Shown: piece after piece, positions 48,088 through 57,829 of the stretch
How the letters are laid out: each line of letters begins with the position of its first letter
How positions within the stretch are numbered: position 1 is the first letter of the stretch
Source: Shewanella phaeophyticola
GTDB taxonomy: Bacteria; Pseudomonadota; Gammaproteobacteria; Enterobacterales; Shewanellaceae
Assembly: GCF_025398315.1 (NCBI RefSeq)
Contig: NZ_JAODOQ010000001.1
Coordinates: 1,054,001 to 1,118,000 of the forward strand
DNA: 64,000 nt
Reading direction: 5' to 3'
Position numbers and translations under genes: made by a program
Notes under the pieces: generated by a model
What the model was told of the DNA's origin: nothing
Seen by the model: only the letters and a program-made list of their open reading frames with translations
Database searches by the model: none

Positions 48088-50442
48088 ATGACCCAAGAGC
48101 GTGAAGCGCATATCGAACTCCCCGTATTACCACTGCGAGATGTGGTGGTTTATCCGCATATGGTAATTCCGCTATTCGTAGGACGGGAAAAATCCATTCG
48201 TTGCCTAGAATCGGCAATGGAACAAGACAAACAAATTTTACTGGTCGCTCAGCGTGATGCTGACTTAGACGAGCCAACCAAGGACGATATTTTTGATATT
48301 GGTACCGTAGCGTCCATTTTGCAGCTATTAAAACTTCCTGACGGCACGGTTAAAGTGCTCGTTGAAGGTGGTCAGCGCGCTAAAATTACTCGCTACACTC
48401 AAGAAGAAGAATTTTTTTCTGCAACTGCCGAATACCTTGAGTCGCAAGAATTAAGCGACAAAGAAGAAGAAGTACTGGTTCGCAGTGCTATCGGTCAGTT
48501 TGAAGGGTATATCAAACTCAATAAGAAAATCCCACCAGAGGTGCTTACTTCATTGTCGGGTATTGATGAAGCCGCACGTTTAGCCGATACCATGGCTGCG
48601 CATATGCCGTTAAAGCTTGAAGACAAGCAATCGGTATTAGAAATGATCAACGTGGGCGAACGTCTAGAATATTTAATGGCGATGATGGAATCGGAAATCG
48701 ACTTATTGCAAGTTGAAAAACGTATCCGTACCCGCGTTAAAAAACAGATGGAAAAAAGCCAGCGCGAATACTATTTGAATGAGCAAATGAAAGCGATTCA
48801 AAAAGAATTAGGCGACATTGACGAAAGCCACGATGAATTTGAAGTACTGGCGCGTAAAATTGAAGAAGCGGGCATGCCAAGCGATGCCAAAGAAAAAGCC
48901 AGTGCTGAATTGAATAAACTTAAAATGATGTCACCGATGTCAGCAGAAGCCACGGTAGTTCGTAGCTATGTAGACTGGATGACATCAGTGCCTTGGAAAC
49001 AACGCTCTAAAATTAAGCGTGACTTAGCCAAAGCGCAAGAAGTGCTCGACACTGACCATCATGGTCTTGAAAAGGTCAAAGAGCGTATTCTTGAGTATTT
49101 AGCAGTACAAAGCCGAGTTAAACAACTTAAAGCTACTCAATTTTGTGCTTAGTGGGACCACCAGGTGTTGGTAAAACCTCGCTGGGTCAATCAATCGCAA
49201 AAGCCACTGGTCGTAAGTATGTGCGTGTTGCATTAGGCGGCGTACGTGATGAAGCAGAAATTCGTGGGCATCGCCGTACTTATATCGGTTCAATGCCGGG
49301 TAAAGTCATCCAAAAGATGTCTAAAGTGGGGGTTAAAAACCCATTATTCTTACTCGATGAAATCGATAAAATGAGTTCTGACATGCGCGGCGACCCATCG
49401 TCGGCATTATTAGAAGTGCTTGACCCAGAGCAAAATGCGACCTTTAACGACCATTACTTAGAAGTCGATTACGATTTATCTGATGTAATGTTCGTGGCCA
49501 CGTCAAACTCAATGGATATTCCATGATTCCTTACTTGATCGTATGGAAGTGATCCGCTTATCGGGATACACCGAAGACGAAAAGCTAAACATCGCTAAGC
49601 AACATTTATTGCCAAAGCAAGTTGAACGCAATGGTCTTAAAGCTAATGAGATCAAGGTCGATGACAGTGCTATTTTAGGCATTATTCGTTATTACACCCG
49701 AGAAGCGGGTGTGCGTTCATTAGAACGTGAACTCTCGAAAATATGCCGTAAAGTGGTTAAGCAAATCTTGTTAGACAAAACCGTTAAAGTGGTTGAGGTC
49801 AATCAAGACAACCTTAAGTCATTCTTAGGTGTGCAGCGTTTTGACTTTGGTAAAGCAGAGTCGAATAACCAAATTGGCCAGGTAACCGGCCTTGCATGGA
49901 CTCAGGTTGGCGGTGATTTATTAACAATCGAAGCCACCTCGGTTGCCGGTAAAGGTAAGTTAACCTATACCGGTTCGCTTGGCGATGTGATGAAAGAGTC
50001 GATTCAAGCTGCGATGACGGTAGTGCGTGCTCGCGCTGACAACTTAGGCATCAATAGCGACTTTTATGAAAAACGTGATATTCACGTGCATGTGCCAGAA
50101 GGGGCGACACCAAAAGATGATCCTTCAGCCGGTGCTGCAATGTGTACTGCGTTAGTATCGAGTTTAACCGGTAATCCTGTGCGCAGTGATGTTGCCATGA
50201 CAGGCGAAATAACCTTGCGTGGTGAAGTACTTCCAATTGGTGGATTAAAAGAAAAATTACTCGCAGCACATCGCGGTGGAATCAAACACGTGTTGATTCC
50301 TAAAGAAAATGAACGCGATTTGGAAGAAATTCCAGCTAATGTGATTGCAGATTTAACCATTCATCCAGTGCGCTGGGTTGATGAAGTCTTGAAACTGGCG
50401 CTCGAACGACCAGTTGAAGGCTTCGAAGTGGTTAAAAAATAG
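48088..50442 (+). CDS. lon: ATP-dependent protease La (Lon), with two frameshifts and one substitution
   Basis: AAA+ protease degrading misfolded and regulatory proteins. About 785 residues when joined. N-terminal substrate domain ([27 protein letters not shown]), Walker [16 protein letters not shown], sensor/Walker [12 protein letters not shown], and the protease part with [21 protein letters not shown], which contains the catalytic Ser, and the Lys in [14 protein letters not shown]. Three Gly-Pro sites are damaged: 49132-49138 (KGPILC expected), 49524-49530 (DIPGPLLDRME expected) and 50119-50123 (KDGPSAG expected, Asp read). The start at 48088 ([14 protein letters not shown]) is family-like. 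Three hits in one gene at the same motif argue for artefact. Confidence 0.95.
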
Positions 50443-50533
50443 CTTATTAGTTAAAAAATTGCTGTAGAGCATAAAAAAAATGAAAAAAGGGGCTTAACAA
50501 AACGCTGACCTGTGGTAGCCTAGGTCTGTGGAG

Positions 50534-50567
50534 AGTCAGACGCACCAAGCCCTTGGGGCATCTGACT
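50534..50567. other. Long hairpin between lon and hupB, unexplained
   Basis: Fifteen-base arms starting AGTCAGACGC and ending GCATCTGACT, with two mismatches, around a GCCC loop. No T-run follows on either strand, so it is not a standard terminator. The gap 50443-50705 otherwise has no gene. Confidence 0.5.
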
Positions 50568-50705
50568 TTGAGCTGTATCCAATTTCATTTTTTTGGTTTT
50601 CATACTAAGTTTGATGTGTTATCAAGCTTATTAAAATAAAGCCTCCGCAGACCGCTCTAAACACGGATTTGGTTGCGGCGCGACAATAACATTCAAGGGG
50701 ATGAC

Positions 50706-50978
50706 ATGAACAAATCTGAACTAATCGAGAAAATCGCATCTGGTGCTGATATTTCTAAAGCTGCTGCTGGCCGCGCACTAGATTCTTTTATCGCTGCTGT
50801 TACTGAAGGTCTTAAAGAAGGCGATAAGATTTCTCTAGTTGGTTTTGGTACATTTGAAGTACGTCAACGTGCTGAGCGTACTGGCCGTAACCCACAAACG
50901 GGTAAAGAAATTAAAATTGCTGCTGCGAACATTCCTGCGTTCAAAGCTGGCAAAGCGCTAAAAGACGCTGTTAACTAA
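50706..50978 (+). CDS. hupB: Nucleoid protein HU-beta
   Basis: 90-residue DNA-bending histone-like protein. It opens [19 protein letters not shown] and has the DNA-binding arm signature [21 protein letters not shown] (about residue 46) and [14 protein letters not shown] at the end. I start at 50706, seven bases after AGGGGAT, rather than at the in-frame ATG at 50673. Standard neighbour of lon and ppiD. Confidence 0.97.
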   Translation: MNKSELIEKIASGADISKAAAGRALDSFIAAVTEGLKEGDKISLVGFGTFEVRQRAERTGRNPQTGKEIKIAAANIPAFKAGKALKDAVN

Positions 50979-51018
50979 ATCGTTAACAACGTAGCCTTTG
51001 TAAGGCATTCGTAAAGAC

Positions 51019-51043
51019 AAGCACTGCTTATGCGGTGCTTTTT
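51019..51043 (+). terminator. Terminator after hupB
   Basis: Arms AAGCACTGC / GCGGTGCTT (one G-U), TTAT loop, short T-run, 40 bases past the stop. Confidence 0.8.
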
Positions 51044-51137
51044 ACGAAAAGCAATATTGTTATGCAAAGCATAATGAATATTGGGAGTATTGGGTCATAC
51101 CCGTGGTAGCGTCTGATAACTCCATATAATTTACATT

Positions 51138-51168
51138 AAGGCGCATCCACAAGGTGATGCGCCTTTTT
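51138..51168 (+). terminator. Second terminator-like hairpin before ppiD
   Basis: Perfect arms AAGGCGCATC / GATGCGCCTT, 8-base loop, T-run; it ends 31 bases before the ppiD start, so ppiD must be transcribed from within or by readthrough, or this hairpin acts in the ppiD leader. Confidence 0.75.
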
Positions 51169-51199
51169 ATTTTATTAATCGCAACAAGCGAGAATTCAG

Positions 51200-53077
51200 A
51201 TGTTAGAAAAAATCCGTGAAGGTTCACAAGGGGTTGTTGCTAAAACAATTCTTGTCCTCGTGATACTTTCTTTTGCTTTTGCCGGTGTGAGCAGCTATTT
51301 AGGCTCTAACACGGGTGTTCCTGCCGCCATCGTTAATGGTGAAGAAGTTAGCGCTAGCGAATTGGAAAATGCTTTTCAAAATGAACGCTCACGCATTGAG
51401 CAGCAGTTAGGTGACATGTTTAATACATTAGCCGCTGATGACAACTACATGAACGGCATAAAGCAAGGTGTTTTAGACCGTTTAGTGGCCGACAAGTTAA
51501 TTGATCAAGCAGCAGCCAAATTAGGGTTACGTGTTTCTGATGATCAAATTAAAAAAGCCATTATTGAAGAACCTGCATTTCAAACAGATGGTAAATTTGA
51601 TAACGAGCGATACTTAGCGGTACTTCGTCAATTAGGTTATCAAACCACCAGTTTTAGAAACATGATGCGCGTTGATATGACACGTCGTCAGTTATTAAAT
51701 GCGATTGTAGGCAGTGAGTTTGTATTAGACGGTGAAGCAAAACAGCTTGCCCAAGTACAAGGCCAAACACGTGACATTCGTTACTTAGTGGTTGACTCTA
51801 CACCATACTTATCAAGTGTTTCAGTGTCTGATGAAGAAGCTAAAACTTATTATGATGCTAACTTAGCTCAATTTATGAGCCCTGAACAAGTTAGCGTAGA
51901 GTATGTTGAACTTAACGCTGCTGAAATGGCTAAAAATAGCCAAACCACAGACGAAGAAGTTAAAGCCTATTATGACGAGCACAAATCACAATACCAAACA
52001 GCAGAAAAACGCTTAGCTGCCCATATTTTCGTTGCTGCAACTGACGATGAAAGTGCTGATAAAGCAAAAGCTGATGCGATTGTTGCTAAGTTAAACCAAG
52101 GCGAAGATTACGCTGAAGTGGCTAAAACTGACTCTGATGACCAGTTAAGTGCTGAACAAGGTGGTCAATTAGATTGGTTTGAACAAGGTGTGATGGACCC
52201 AGCTTTTGATGAGGCATTATTTGCACTTCAGCAAGATCAAGTCTCACCAGTGGTTAAAACTGAGTTTGGTTACCACATCATTAAGCTGCTTGATGTGCAA
52301 GCGAGCCAAGCAACTGCGTTTGATGATGTAAAAGCCAAAATTGTGGCTCAGCTGCAAGAGAATGAAGCATTAGATGTATTTTATGGCTTACAAAGCAAAC
52401 TGGCTGACACCAGCTATGAGATCCCTGATACCTTAATCGACACAGCGCAAGCAGTCGATGCTAAAGTGCAAACGACAGCGTTGTTCTCGCGTGACAATGT
52501 ACCAGCTAAATTCAATAACCCTGAGTTTATTAAAGCAGCATTCTCTGACCAAGTATTGGCCAGTGGCATGAACAGTGACGTGATTGAGTTAGCGCCAAAC
52601 CATGTAGTTGTTATTCGTGTTAAGCAACATAACATGGCTGGAACACAACCATTTGCTGACGTTAAAACGGCTATCGTAGCGCGCTTAAAACAAGATAAAG
52701 CTAACGAAACTGCACGCGAAAATGCGGCAGAGTTTATGGCTCAGTTAAAAGCGGGTAACGACACATTAACGGGTGCCACATTAACTTCATTACCGGGTTT
52801 AGGTCGTTTTAATCAAGATATTGACCAAGCCATCACCAACAAAGCTTTCAAGATTGCCGCACCAGCTGAAAACAGCGTGTCAATTGATACTGCTGCACTA
52901 GCGACAGGTTACGCAGTGATTGTGGTTGATAAAGTGAATGAAGCTCAAGGCATTAACGACAATTTAATTAATACCCTTAAGCAACGCTTAGCACCACAAA
53001 ACAGCGAAGCGGATTACCGTGCTGTGATTGCTACACTTAAAGCTGATGCTGAAATTGAATATCCAGTAGTTGAATAA
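51200..53077 (+). CDS. ppiD: Periplasmic folding chaperone PpiD
   Basis: Inner-membrane-anchored periplasmic chaperone near the Sec translocon. About 625 residues. A single N-terminal membrane helix (TILVLVILSFAFAGVSSYLG, about 17-36), a SurA-like domain (NGEEVSASELENAFQNERSRIEQQ), a parvulin domain (about 265-360, AAHIFVAATDDE to GYHIIKLLDV) and a long C-terminal region. The frame is intact. Normal fourth member of the clpX-lon-hupB-ppiD row. Confidence 0.95.
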   Translation: MLEKIREGSQGVVAKTILVLVILSFAFAGVSSYLGSNTGVPAAIVNGEEVSASELENAFQNERSRIEQQLGDMFNTLAADDNYMNGIKQGVLDRLVADKLIDQAAAKLGLRVSDDQIKKAIIEEPAFQTDGKFDNERYLAVLRQLGYQTTSFRNMMRVDMTRRQLLNAIVGSEFVLDGEAKQLAQVQGQTRDIRYLVVDSTPYLSSVSVSDEEAKTYYDANLAQFMSPEQVSVEYVELNAAEMAKNSQTTDEEVKAYYDEHKSQYQTAEKRLAAHIFVAATDDESADKAKADAIVAKLNQGEDYAEVAKTDSDDQLSAEQGGQLDWFEQGVMDPAFDEALFALQQDQVSPVVKTEFGYHIIKLLDVQASQATAFDDVKAKIVAQLQENEALDVFYGLQSKLADTSYEIPDTLIDTAQAVDAKVQTTALFSRDNVPAKFNNPEFIKAAFSDQVLASGMNSDVIELAPNHVVVIRVKQHNMAGTQPFADVKTAIVARLKQDKANETARENAAEFMAQLKAGNDTLTGATLTSLPGLGRFNQDIDQAITNKAFKIAAPAENSVSIDTAALATGYAVIVVDKVNEAQGINDNLINTLKQRLAPQNSEADYRAVIATLKADAEIEYPVVE

Positions 53078-53147
53078 TTAAATGACAATGAATTGCGTTA
53101 ATCTCATTAGCGTCTATTCGTTTTAGTCAGTTAAATTAGTGAAATAG

Positions 53148-53178
53148 AAAAGACCTAGGCATACTGTCTAGGTCTTTT
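53148..53178 (+). terminator. Terminator after ppiD
   Basis: Perfect 11-base arms AAAAGACCTAG / CTAGGTCTTTT with a 9-base loop, 70 bases past the stop; the next gene starts 26 bases on. Confidence 0.85.
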
Positions 53179-53203
53179 TATTTTAGGCCATTAAGGAAAA
53201 CAA

Positions 53204-54111
53204 GTGAGCCATAAACTCGATCAAGCATTTGAAAAAGCACTCGCCTATATCGATTCTAATATTGCAGCGCCATTGAATATTGATACCCTGGCAACGATTG
53301 CAGACCTGCCAGCGTGTCATTTTCAACACTTGTTTTACTCGCTATACCGTTTGTCGATTGAGGAATACGTCGAGTTACTTAAAAGTTTGCAGGCAGCTCA
53401 TCAATTGGGGTTTGGCGAACAAATTTCACTTGAGGCTATCGCGACAAATTTAGGTTATAACAATGAATCAGACTTTGTTGACTCGTTCACCCATAGTATT
53501 GGTCAAAGCCCACAGTCATTCAGGCAAGCGCCCGATTGGAACAATTTCTTTGCCAAACAACAACCGCTTAAATCGTTTGAGTCACCTCAAGATGGAATGC
53601 TCACTGCTGATGTAGAGATAGTGTCAATGGATGCCTTAACGCTGGCTAGTGTTACGCACAATGCACTCTGCCAAGGCAATGCCTAAGACGATCGAGCGCT
53701 TTATTCAATGGCGGCAAAAATACGCAGTGGAAGCCTAACGTTGGTCGAACGTTTAATCTCGTGCACAGTCTGCCACAAGCGCAGCCATATCATATGGATA
53801 TTGGCGTCTCACTTGATGAAGCAACATATTCGAGGTTAGCGTCAACGGGTTTAACACAAGAGGGGATTGATACCAACATTATTGTTGCAGGTCGTTATGC
53901 AAAGCTATCGGTAACAACCGATAAGCAAAATAGCAATATCAATGTGCTGTTGCATGCTGGAGTTGATTACCTTTACCGTATTTGGTTAAACGAGCAGTTA
54001 TATTCATTACGCAATAGCCCATTGATGTTTGAACGCCTTAACGTTGGCCAAGTTGTTGAGCCCGGCACCGAACTGCAACAAGCAGTCGATATCTACTTAC
54101 CTCTGCAATAG
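53204..54111 (+). CDS. AraC-type regulator with GyrI-like effector domain (two frameshifts)
   Basis: About 303 residues when joined. The N-terminal third is an AraC double helix-turn-helix (DTLATIADLPACHFQHLFYSLYRLS and LEAIATNLGYNNESDFVDSFTHSIGQSPQSFR). The rest is a GyrI-like small-molecule-binding domain (ADVEIVSMDALTLASVTHN..., VDIYLPLQ at the end), as in Rob/SoxS-type multidrug regulators. The frame breaks at 53663-53666 (THNGP expected) and 53733-53735 (a Gly-Pro before NVGRTFNLVHS), both at predicted GGNCC. A GTG start at 53204 follows AAGGAAAA. The target genes are unknown. Confidence 0.82.
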
Positions 54112-54173
54112 CTTTAGTGTTTTTAGTCAATGAGCCGTCGTTAATGATTGGCGGTCATTTAGGGACGAATTCT

Positions 54174-55417
54174 TTATTGATTAATCATGCGCATTAACTC
54201 GGCACAAATCCACACCATGTAATTGGCCCAAGCATAGCCAAACACCGAGAACATCACCGCAACGGGAGCTAAGTGGCGGTTAAACGCCATAGCCACAATT
54301 GGCGATGATGCCGCGCCGCCAATGCAACATTGGCTGCTAATGGCCATATACGCTAATGGCGCTTTTATGATTAATCCTGCAATCAAAATCAGTAATGCGT
54401 GAAAGCCAAGCCAGACAAAGCCAATGGCAAAATAGATTGGAAAGTCATTGATCATGGTTAAGTCCATTTTTAATCCCATGGTGGCGATTAATAGGTATAG
54501 CAATACAGACGAAATTTTCGATGCGCCCTGGCGCTCTAGTCGCCTGACTTTGGTGTAAGACAATATAATACTGACGCTGGTGACAATGATGACAATCCAA
54601 AAAAAGTGCGATGTAAAGCTGAGTTTTTCCGATTGAGGGTAGTGATGACTAAAAAATGGCACCAAGAGATCTGCGCCGAAATGGGCTAAACCGGTAACGC
54701 CAAATGCCACCGCAAAAATCGCCATATAACTCGATAGGGTGGGTATAGGTAACTTAAACTTCGACAATGCTTTATCGCGCAAGTTAATACTTTCAACCAG
54801 CTTGTTTATGCCATTATTATCAGCCTTGAGCTTGCTATCAATAGCATTAGCGTGATTAGCGCAAAAAAGTAAAAATGACATCCAAAGCGCTGAAAATACT
54901 ACGTTCACAGAAATCATGATGGCAAACATATTGTCATCAACAGCATAGACTTCTTTCATGGCCAGTTGATTAGCTGTACCGCCCACCCAGTTACCTGCTA
55001 GCGTTGCCATCGCACGCCAGGCTGCTTCCGCGCCATGCCAGTTTAGCAACTCAGGAGACAGTATTGAAAAAACATACAGTGAAAAATGCCACCTAGAATA
55101 ATCCCAATACTGCCGACAATAAACAGTACAATTATTTTGGAGCCAAGCATTAATATGGACTTAATATCGACGCTAATAATAAGTAAGGTGAGACACGCTG
55201 GCATAATATAGTGCGCGGCAATATTGTTCAGTTGACTTGCTGAGGTATCAACTAGCCCGAAGGTGTTAAACAATGATGGCACCACATAGCATGCCACCAT
55301 GACAGGCATATAACGATAAAAGGTTTGCCAGTAACGATGGGGACTCTCGCTGGTATAAAAAATAAGCCCTAATGTAATGGCAAGTAGGCCTAAAATAACC
55401 GGGTCTTGATTAATCAT
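54174..55417 (-). CDS. DUF819 (YjcL-like) membrane protein (one frameshift)
   Basis: A polytopic inner-membrane protein of about 415 residues. The first part has about five hydrophobic segments from PVILGLLAITLGLIFYTS to IIVLFIVGSIGIILGG. The second part begins readably at FSLYVFSILSPELLNWHG and includes GAEAAWRAMATLAGNWVGGTANQLAMKEVY, the DUF819 signature, and AMAFNRHLAPVAVMFSVFGYAWANYMVW at the end. The break is at about 55086-55090, where GGP is expected. The family has no proven function; YjcL-like proteins resemble transporters. Followed by the LysR gene, 13 bases upstream on the same strand. Confidence 0.8.
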
Positions 55418-55430
55418 TGGGCGTAAAAAT

Positions 55431-56309
55431 TCATTTTGGTAGGCTAAAGTCTAAAAACTCACGGGTTAAGCGGTCTAATGGTGCTTCAGAGCGATAAATT
55501 GACCAATAATGGCGAGAATAGTCCCAGCAATTTAATGGTAGTTCGACTAAGTCACCCCGAATGATTTCTTCTTCAACGGCTAAAAGCGGTAACACACTCA
55601 CGCCCACTCCGGTGCCGATAGCGCGTTTTATCGCCCCCATGGTATTCATGGATAGCTCTTGGTTAATGGTAATATTGGCACTTTTAAGCAATTGAGTATT
55701 TCTGAGTCGTGATACCGAGATGGTTTCATCCATTACCCACAATTGCTGTGACAGTAATTCACTGGTGATGAGCTCTGACACGAGTGGATTGTTAGCGCCT
55801 GTGACGATACACAAGCGGTCTTTTAACCAAGCCTCATGGGATAAATTTTTATGCACAGGTTTGGCGTCAACAAAGCCAAGGTCGAGTTCTTTTTCGGCGA
55901 CCATTTGTTCAATGGTTAAGCTGTTATTGATGACTAGCTTCACATCAACAGAAGGATGCTGTTGCTTAAATAAGGGGATCTTGCGTGATAATACGTAATT
56001 CCCCGCGGTTTTACTGCAACCGACTTTAATCGTGCCTCTAATGGCCGCACCTTGCGCGAATACATGTTCTAATTCTTTGCCTTTAGACAGCATTTCATTG
56101 GCGTAAGGTAAAATAACTGCACCATTGTCATTAATGGTGAGTCCAGTACTGCTGCGTTCAAACAAGCGGCTACCCAATGAGTCTTCTAAATCTCGCAGCG
56201 CCATACTGACGGCGGGCACTGACATGTGCAACTCTTTGGCGGCTCTAGAAATTTGCCCACAATGATGGATGGCTTTAAAAATAGCTAATTGTTTTAAAGT
56301 AATTCGCAT
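55431..56309 (-). CDS. LysR-family transcriptional regulator
   Basis: About 293 residues. N-terminal winged helix (LKQLAIFKAIHHCGQISRAAKELHMSVPAVSMALRDLEDSLGSRLFERSSTG, about residues 4-55, standard LysR signature). A PBP-like effector domain follows (IKVGCSKTAGNYVLSRKIPLFKQQHPSVDVKLVI). I chose the ATG giving MRITLKQL at 56309; further upstream ATGs give a non-family extension. It is in line with the DUF819 gene and next to a porin and flavocytochrome, so it may control either set. The ifc locus of S. frigidimarina has a LysR regulator beside a porin and flavocytochrome. Confidence 0.9.
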   Translation of the reverse strand: MRITLKQLAIFKAIHHCGQISRAAKELHMSVPAVSMALRDLEDSLGSRLFERSSTGLTINDNGAVILPYANEMLSKGKELEHVFAQGAAIRGTIKVGCSKTAGNYVLSRKIPLFKQQHPSVDVKLVINNSLTIEQMVAEKELDLGFVDAKPVHKNLSHEAWLKDRLCIVTGANNPLVSELITSELLSQQLWVMDETISVSRLRNTQLLKSANITINQELSMNTMGAIKRAIGTGVGVSVLPLLAVEEEIIRGDLVELPLNCWDYSRHYWSIYRSEAPLDRLTREFLDFSLPK

Positions 56310-56431
56310 AAGCATATTGATAATGGCTGATATACAAAGTATACATCGCACATTATGCACTCGCACAGAAAGGTAAGTGAAAATGTTAGAAACGTTAACA
56401 AGAGCAAGTTCCCAAGGTATTTGCGTTATAA

Positions 56432-56472
56432 AAAGCCAGGTTAAACAGTAATCAATTGTTTAACCTGGCTTT
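56432..56472 (-). terminator. Terminator after the porin
   Basis: Perfect 16-base arms (AAAGCCAGGTTAAACA / TGTTTAACCTGGCTTT) with a 9-base loop, T-run on the minus strand, 28 bases past the porin stop. Confidence 0.92.
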
Positions 56473-56499
56473 GCGGGGAGCGGTATATAATGTTTGGGA

Positions 56500-57552
56500 T
56501 TAGAAGTTAAATCTTACCCCAACAGTGGCAATGTTGTCGTCTTGCAAGTCGATAACAGTACCTGAGTTGTCGATTTGGTACTCACCGTCATACATGGCGT
56601 AATGCGCTTGTAGCATGGTTGATTTTGATAATTTATATTCAGCACCAAATACCAATGAGGTCACTTCAACATCAGTTGCTGAATTATAATCAGCTGTAGA
56701 TGCGACTTCTGAGTTATATTTGATGAATTTACCAAATCCAGCTTCGTCACGGCCGTACTCGACTTTTAAATCAACACCGTTTAAATCATATGTCACAGTA
56801 AAAAAGTACGAGTTACCTTCTTTTTCAGCGTTGGTTTGGCTTTCCGTGTTTTGGAACAGGCCACCCACTTTAAAGTCGCCCATTTTAACTTGACCAACAG
56901 CACGGTAAGCATCAACACCACCGATAGTATTGTATGCACCTGCTACATAATAATTTTGTTTTTTGAGTTTTTTGTCACCCGCAATCACACTGATAGCATA
57001 TTGGGTTTCATCACTACCTTCGTAGTTGTCATCGACTAAATAAGTACCGTTAACGGTAAATGCGCCAGCAATAGTTGGTGAGTAATAAGTAATGCCGTCT
57101 GCCTTTCTGTCTTGGCCAGCAATCATACGGTTATAGGCCGCGTTGGTCAGATCGAATGCTTCAACATTACCTTTAGATGATTTCATTACCGTGTCATTAC
57201 GACCGACTAGTACGGTACCCATCGTTTTTGATGCTATACCTAAGTAGGTACTTCTTGATTTGAATACGTCGTCATCACCTTCATTTGTAGCACCATTTAC
57301 TTGCACTTCCATCTGATAAAGCAGTTCGTAATCGTCATTGATTTTCTCACTTCCCTTTACACCCACACGGCTAAAGTTGTTCTCTAAAACGGTGCCAGCT
57401 TTTCTATTTTGAGTGGTAAAACCGTGGTCAGAATTGGTTAGTGTTATGTCTAAACGGCCGTATCCTGTCGGTGAATCAGCTAGCGCACTGACTGAGGTTA
57501 GTGATAGTGCAGATAGTAAAGCTACTGATAGTAAAGATTTTTTTGTGTTCAT
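56500..57552 (-). CDS. Gram-negative outer-membrane porin
   Basis: About 350 residues with a signal peptide (KKSLLSVALLSALSLTSVSALA-DSPTG), then alternating beta strands (GYGRLDITLTNSDHGF, SRVGVKGSEKINDDYELLYQMEV), ending in GVRFNF with the C-terminal Phe used by the BAM machinery. It is a trimeric-type general porin. The ATG at 57552 is six bases after AGAG and preferred over 57558. It diverges from the flavocytochrome c gene across 277 bases, suggesting it admits that enzyme's substrate to the periplasm, as proposed for ifcO beside ifcA. This is inference from context. Confidence 0.88.
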   Translation of the reverse strand: MNTKKSLLSVALLSALSLTSVSALADSPTGYGRLDITLTNSDHGFTTQNRKAGTVLENNFSRVGVKGSEKINDDYELLYQMEVQVNGATNEGDDDVFKSRSTYLGIASKTMGTVLVGRNDTVMKSSKGNVEAFDLTNAAYNRMIAGQDRKADGITYYSPTIAGAFTVNGTYLVDDNYEGSDETQYAISVIAGDKKLKKQNYYVAGAYNTIGGVDAYRAVGQVKMGDFKVGGLFQNTESQTNAEKEGNSYFFTVTYDLNGVDLKVEYGRDEAGFGKFIKYNSEVASTADYNSATDVEVTSLVFGAEYKLSKSTMLQAHYAMYDGEYQIDNSGTVIDLQDDNIATVGVRFNF

Positions 57553-57829
57553 AGTCATCTCTTCTCATTAATTTAATGTTTTTGGAATGAGTGGGCTTTC
57601 TCGTTGTGTTGAAAGCATGGGCTAATGCTAAAGACTAATTTCAGAGGGAACATGAACGTGGGTCACAGCACGAATTTTAAAGCAGCATTTTAAGAAACAC
57701 TGAACAGGGTTTCACAATAACTTAACCCATTTCCAAGTTTGATGTGTGTCTAAGTTTTGGTATCTCTTTGTGGGTAACCTTGCACTCAACAACAGCAAGT
57801 AAAAATCTACATAAGAAAAGGAACGAACA
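57553..57829. other. Divergent promoter region between porin and flavocytochrome
   Basis: No gene. It must contain promoters for both directions. An AAGGAACG ribosome-binding site lies before the flavocytochrome ATG. I could not assign a convincing CRP, ArcA or LysR operator by eye. Confidence 0.45.

Noticed and set aside
49130-49540. Programmed ribosomal frameshifting in lon, tonB2 or the flavocytochrome
   Set aside because: No slippery heptamers or downstream pseudoknots at the breaks, required shifts differ in size and direction, and these families are not known to use it.
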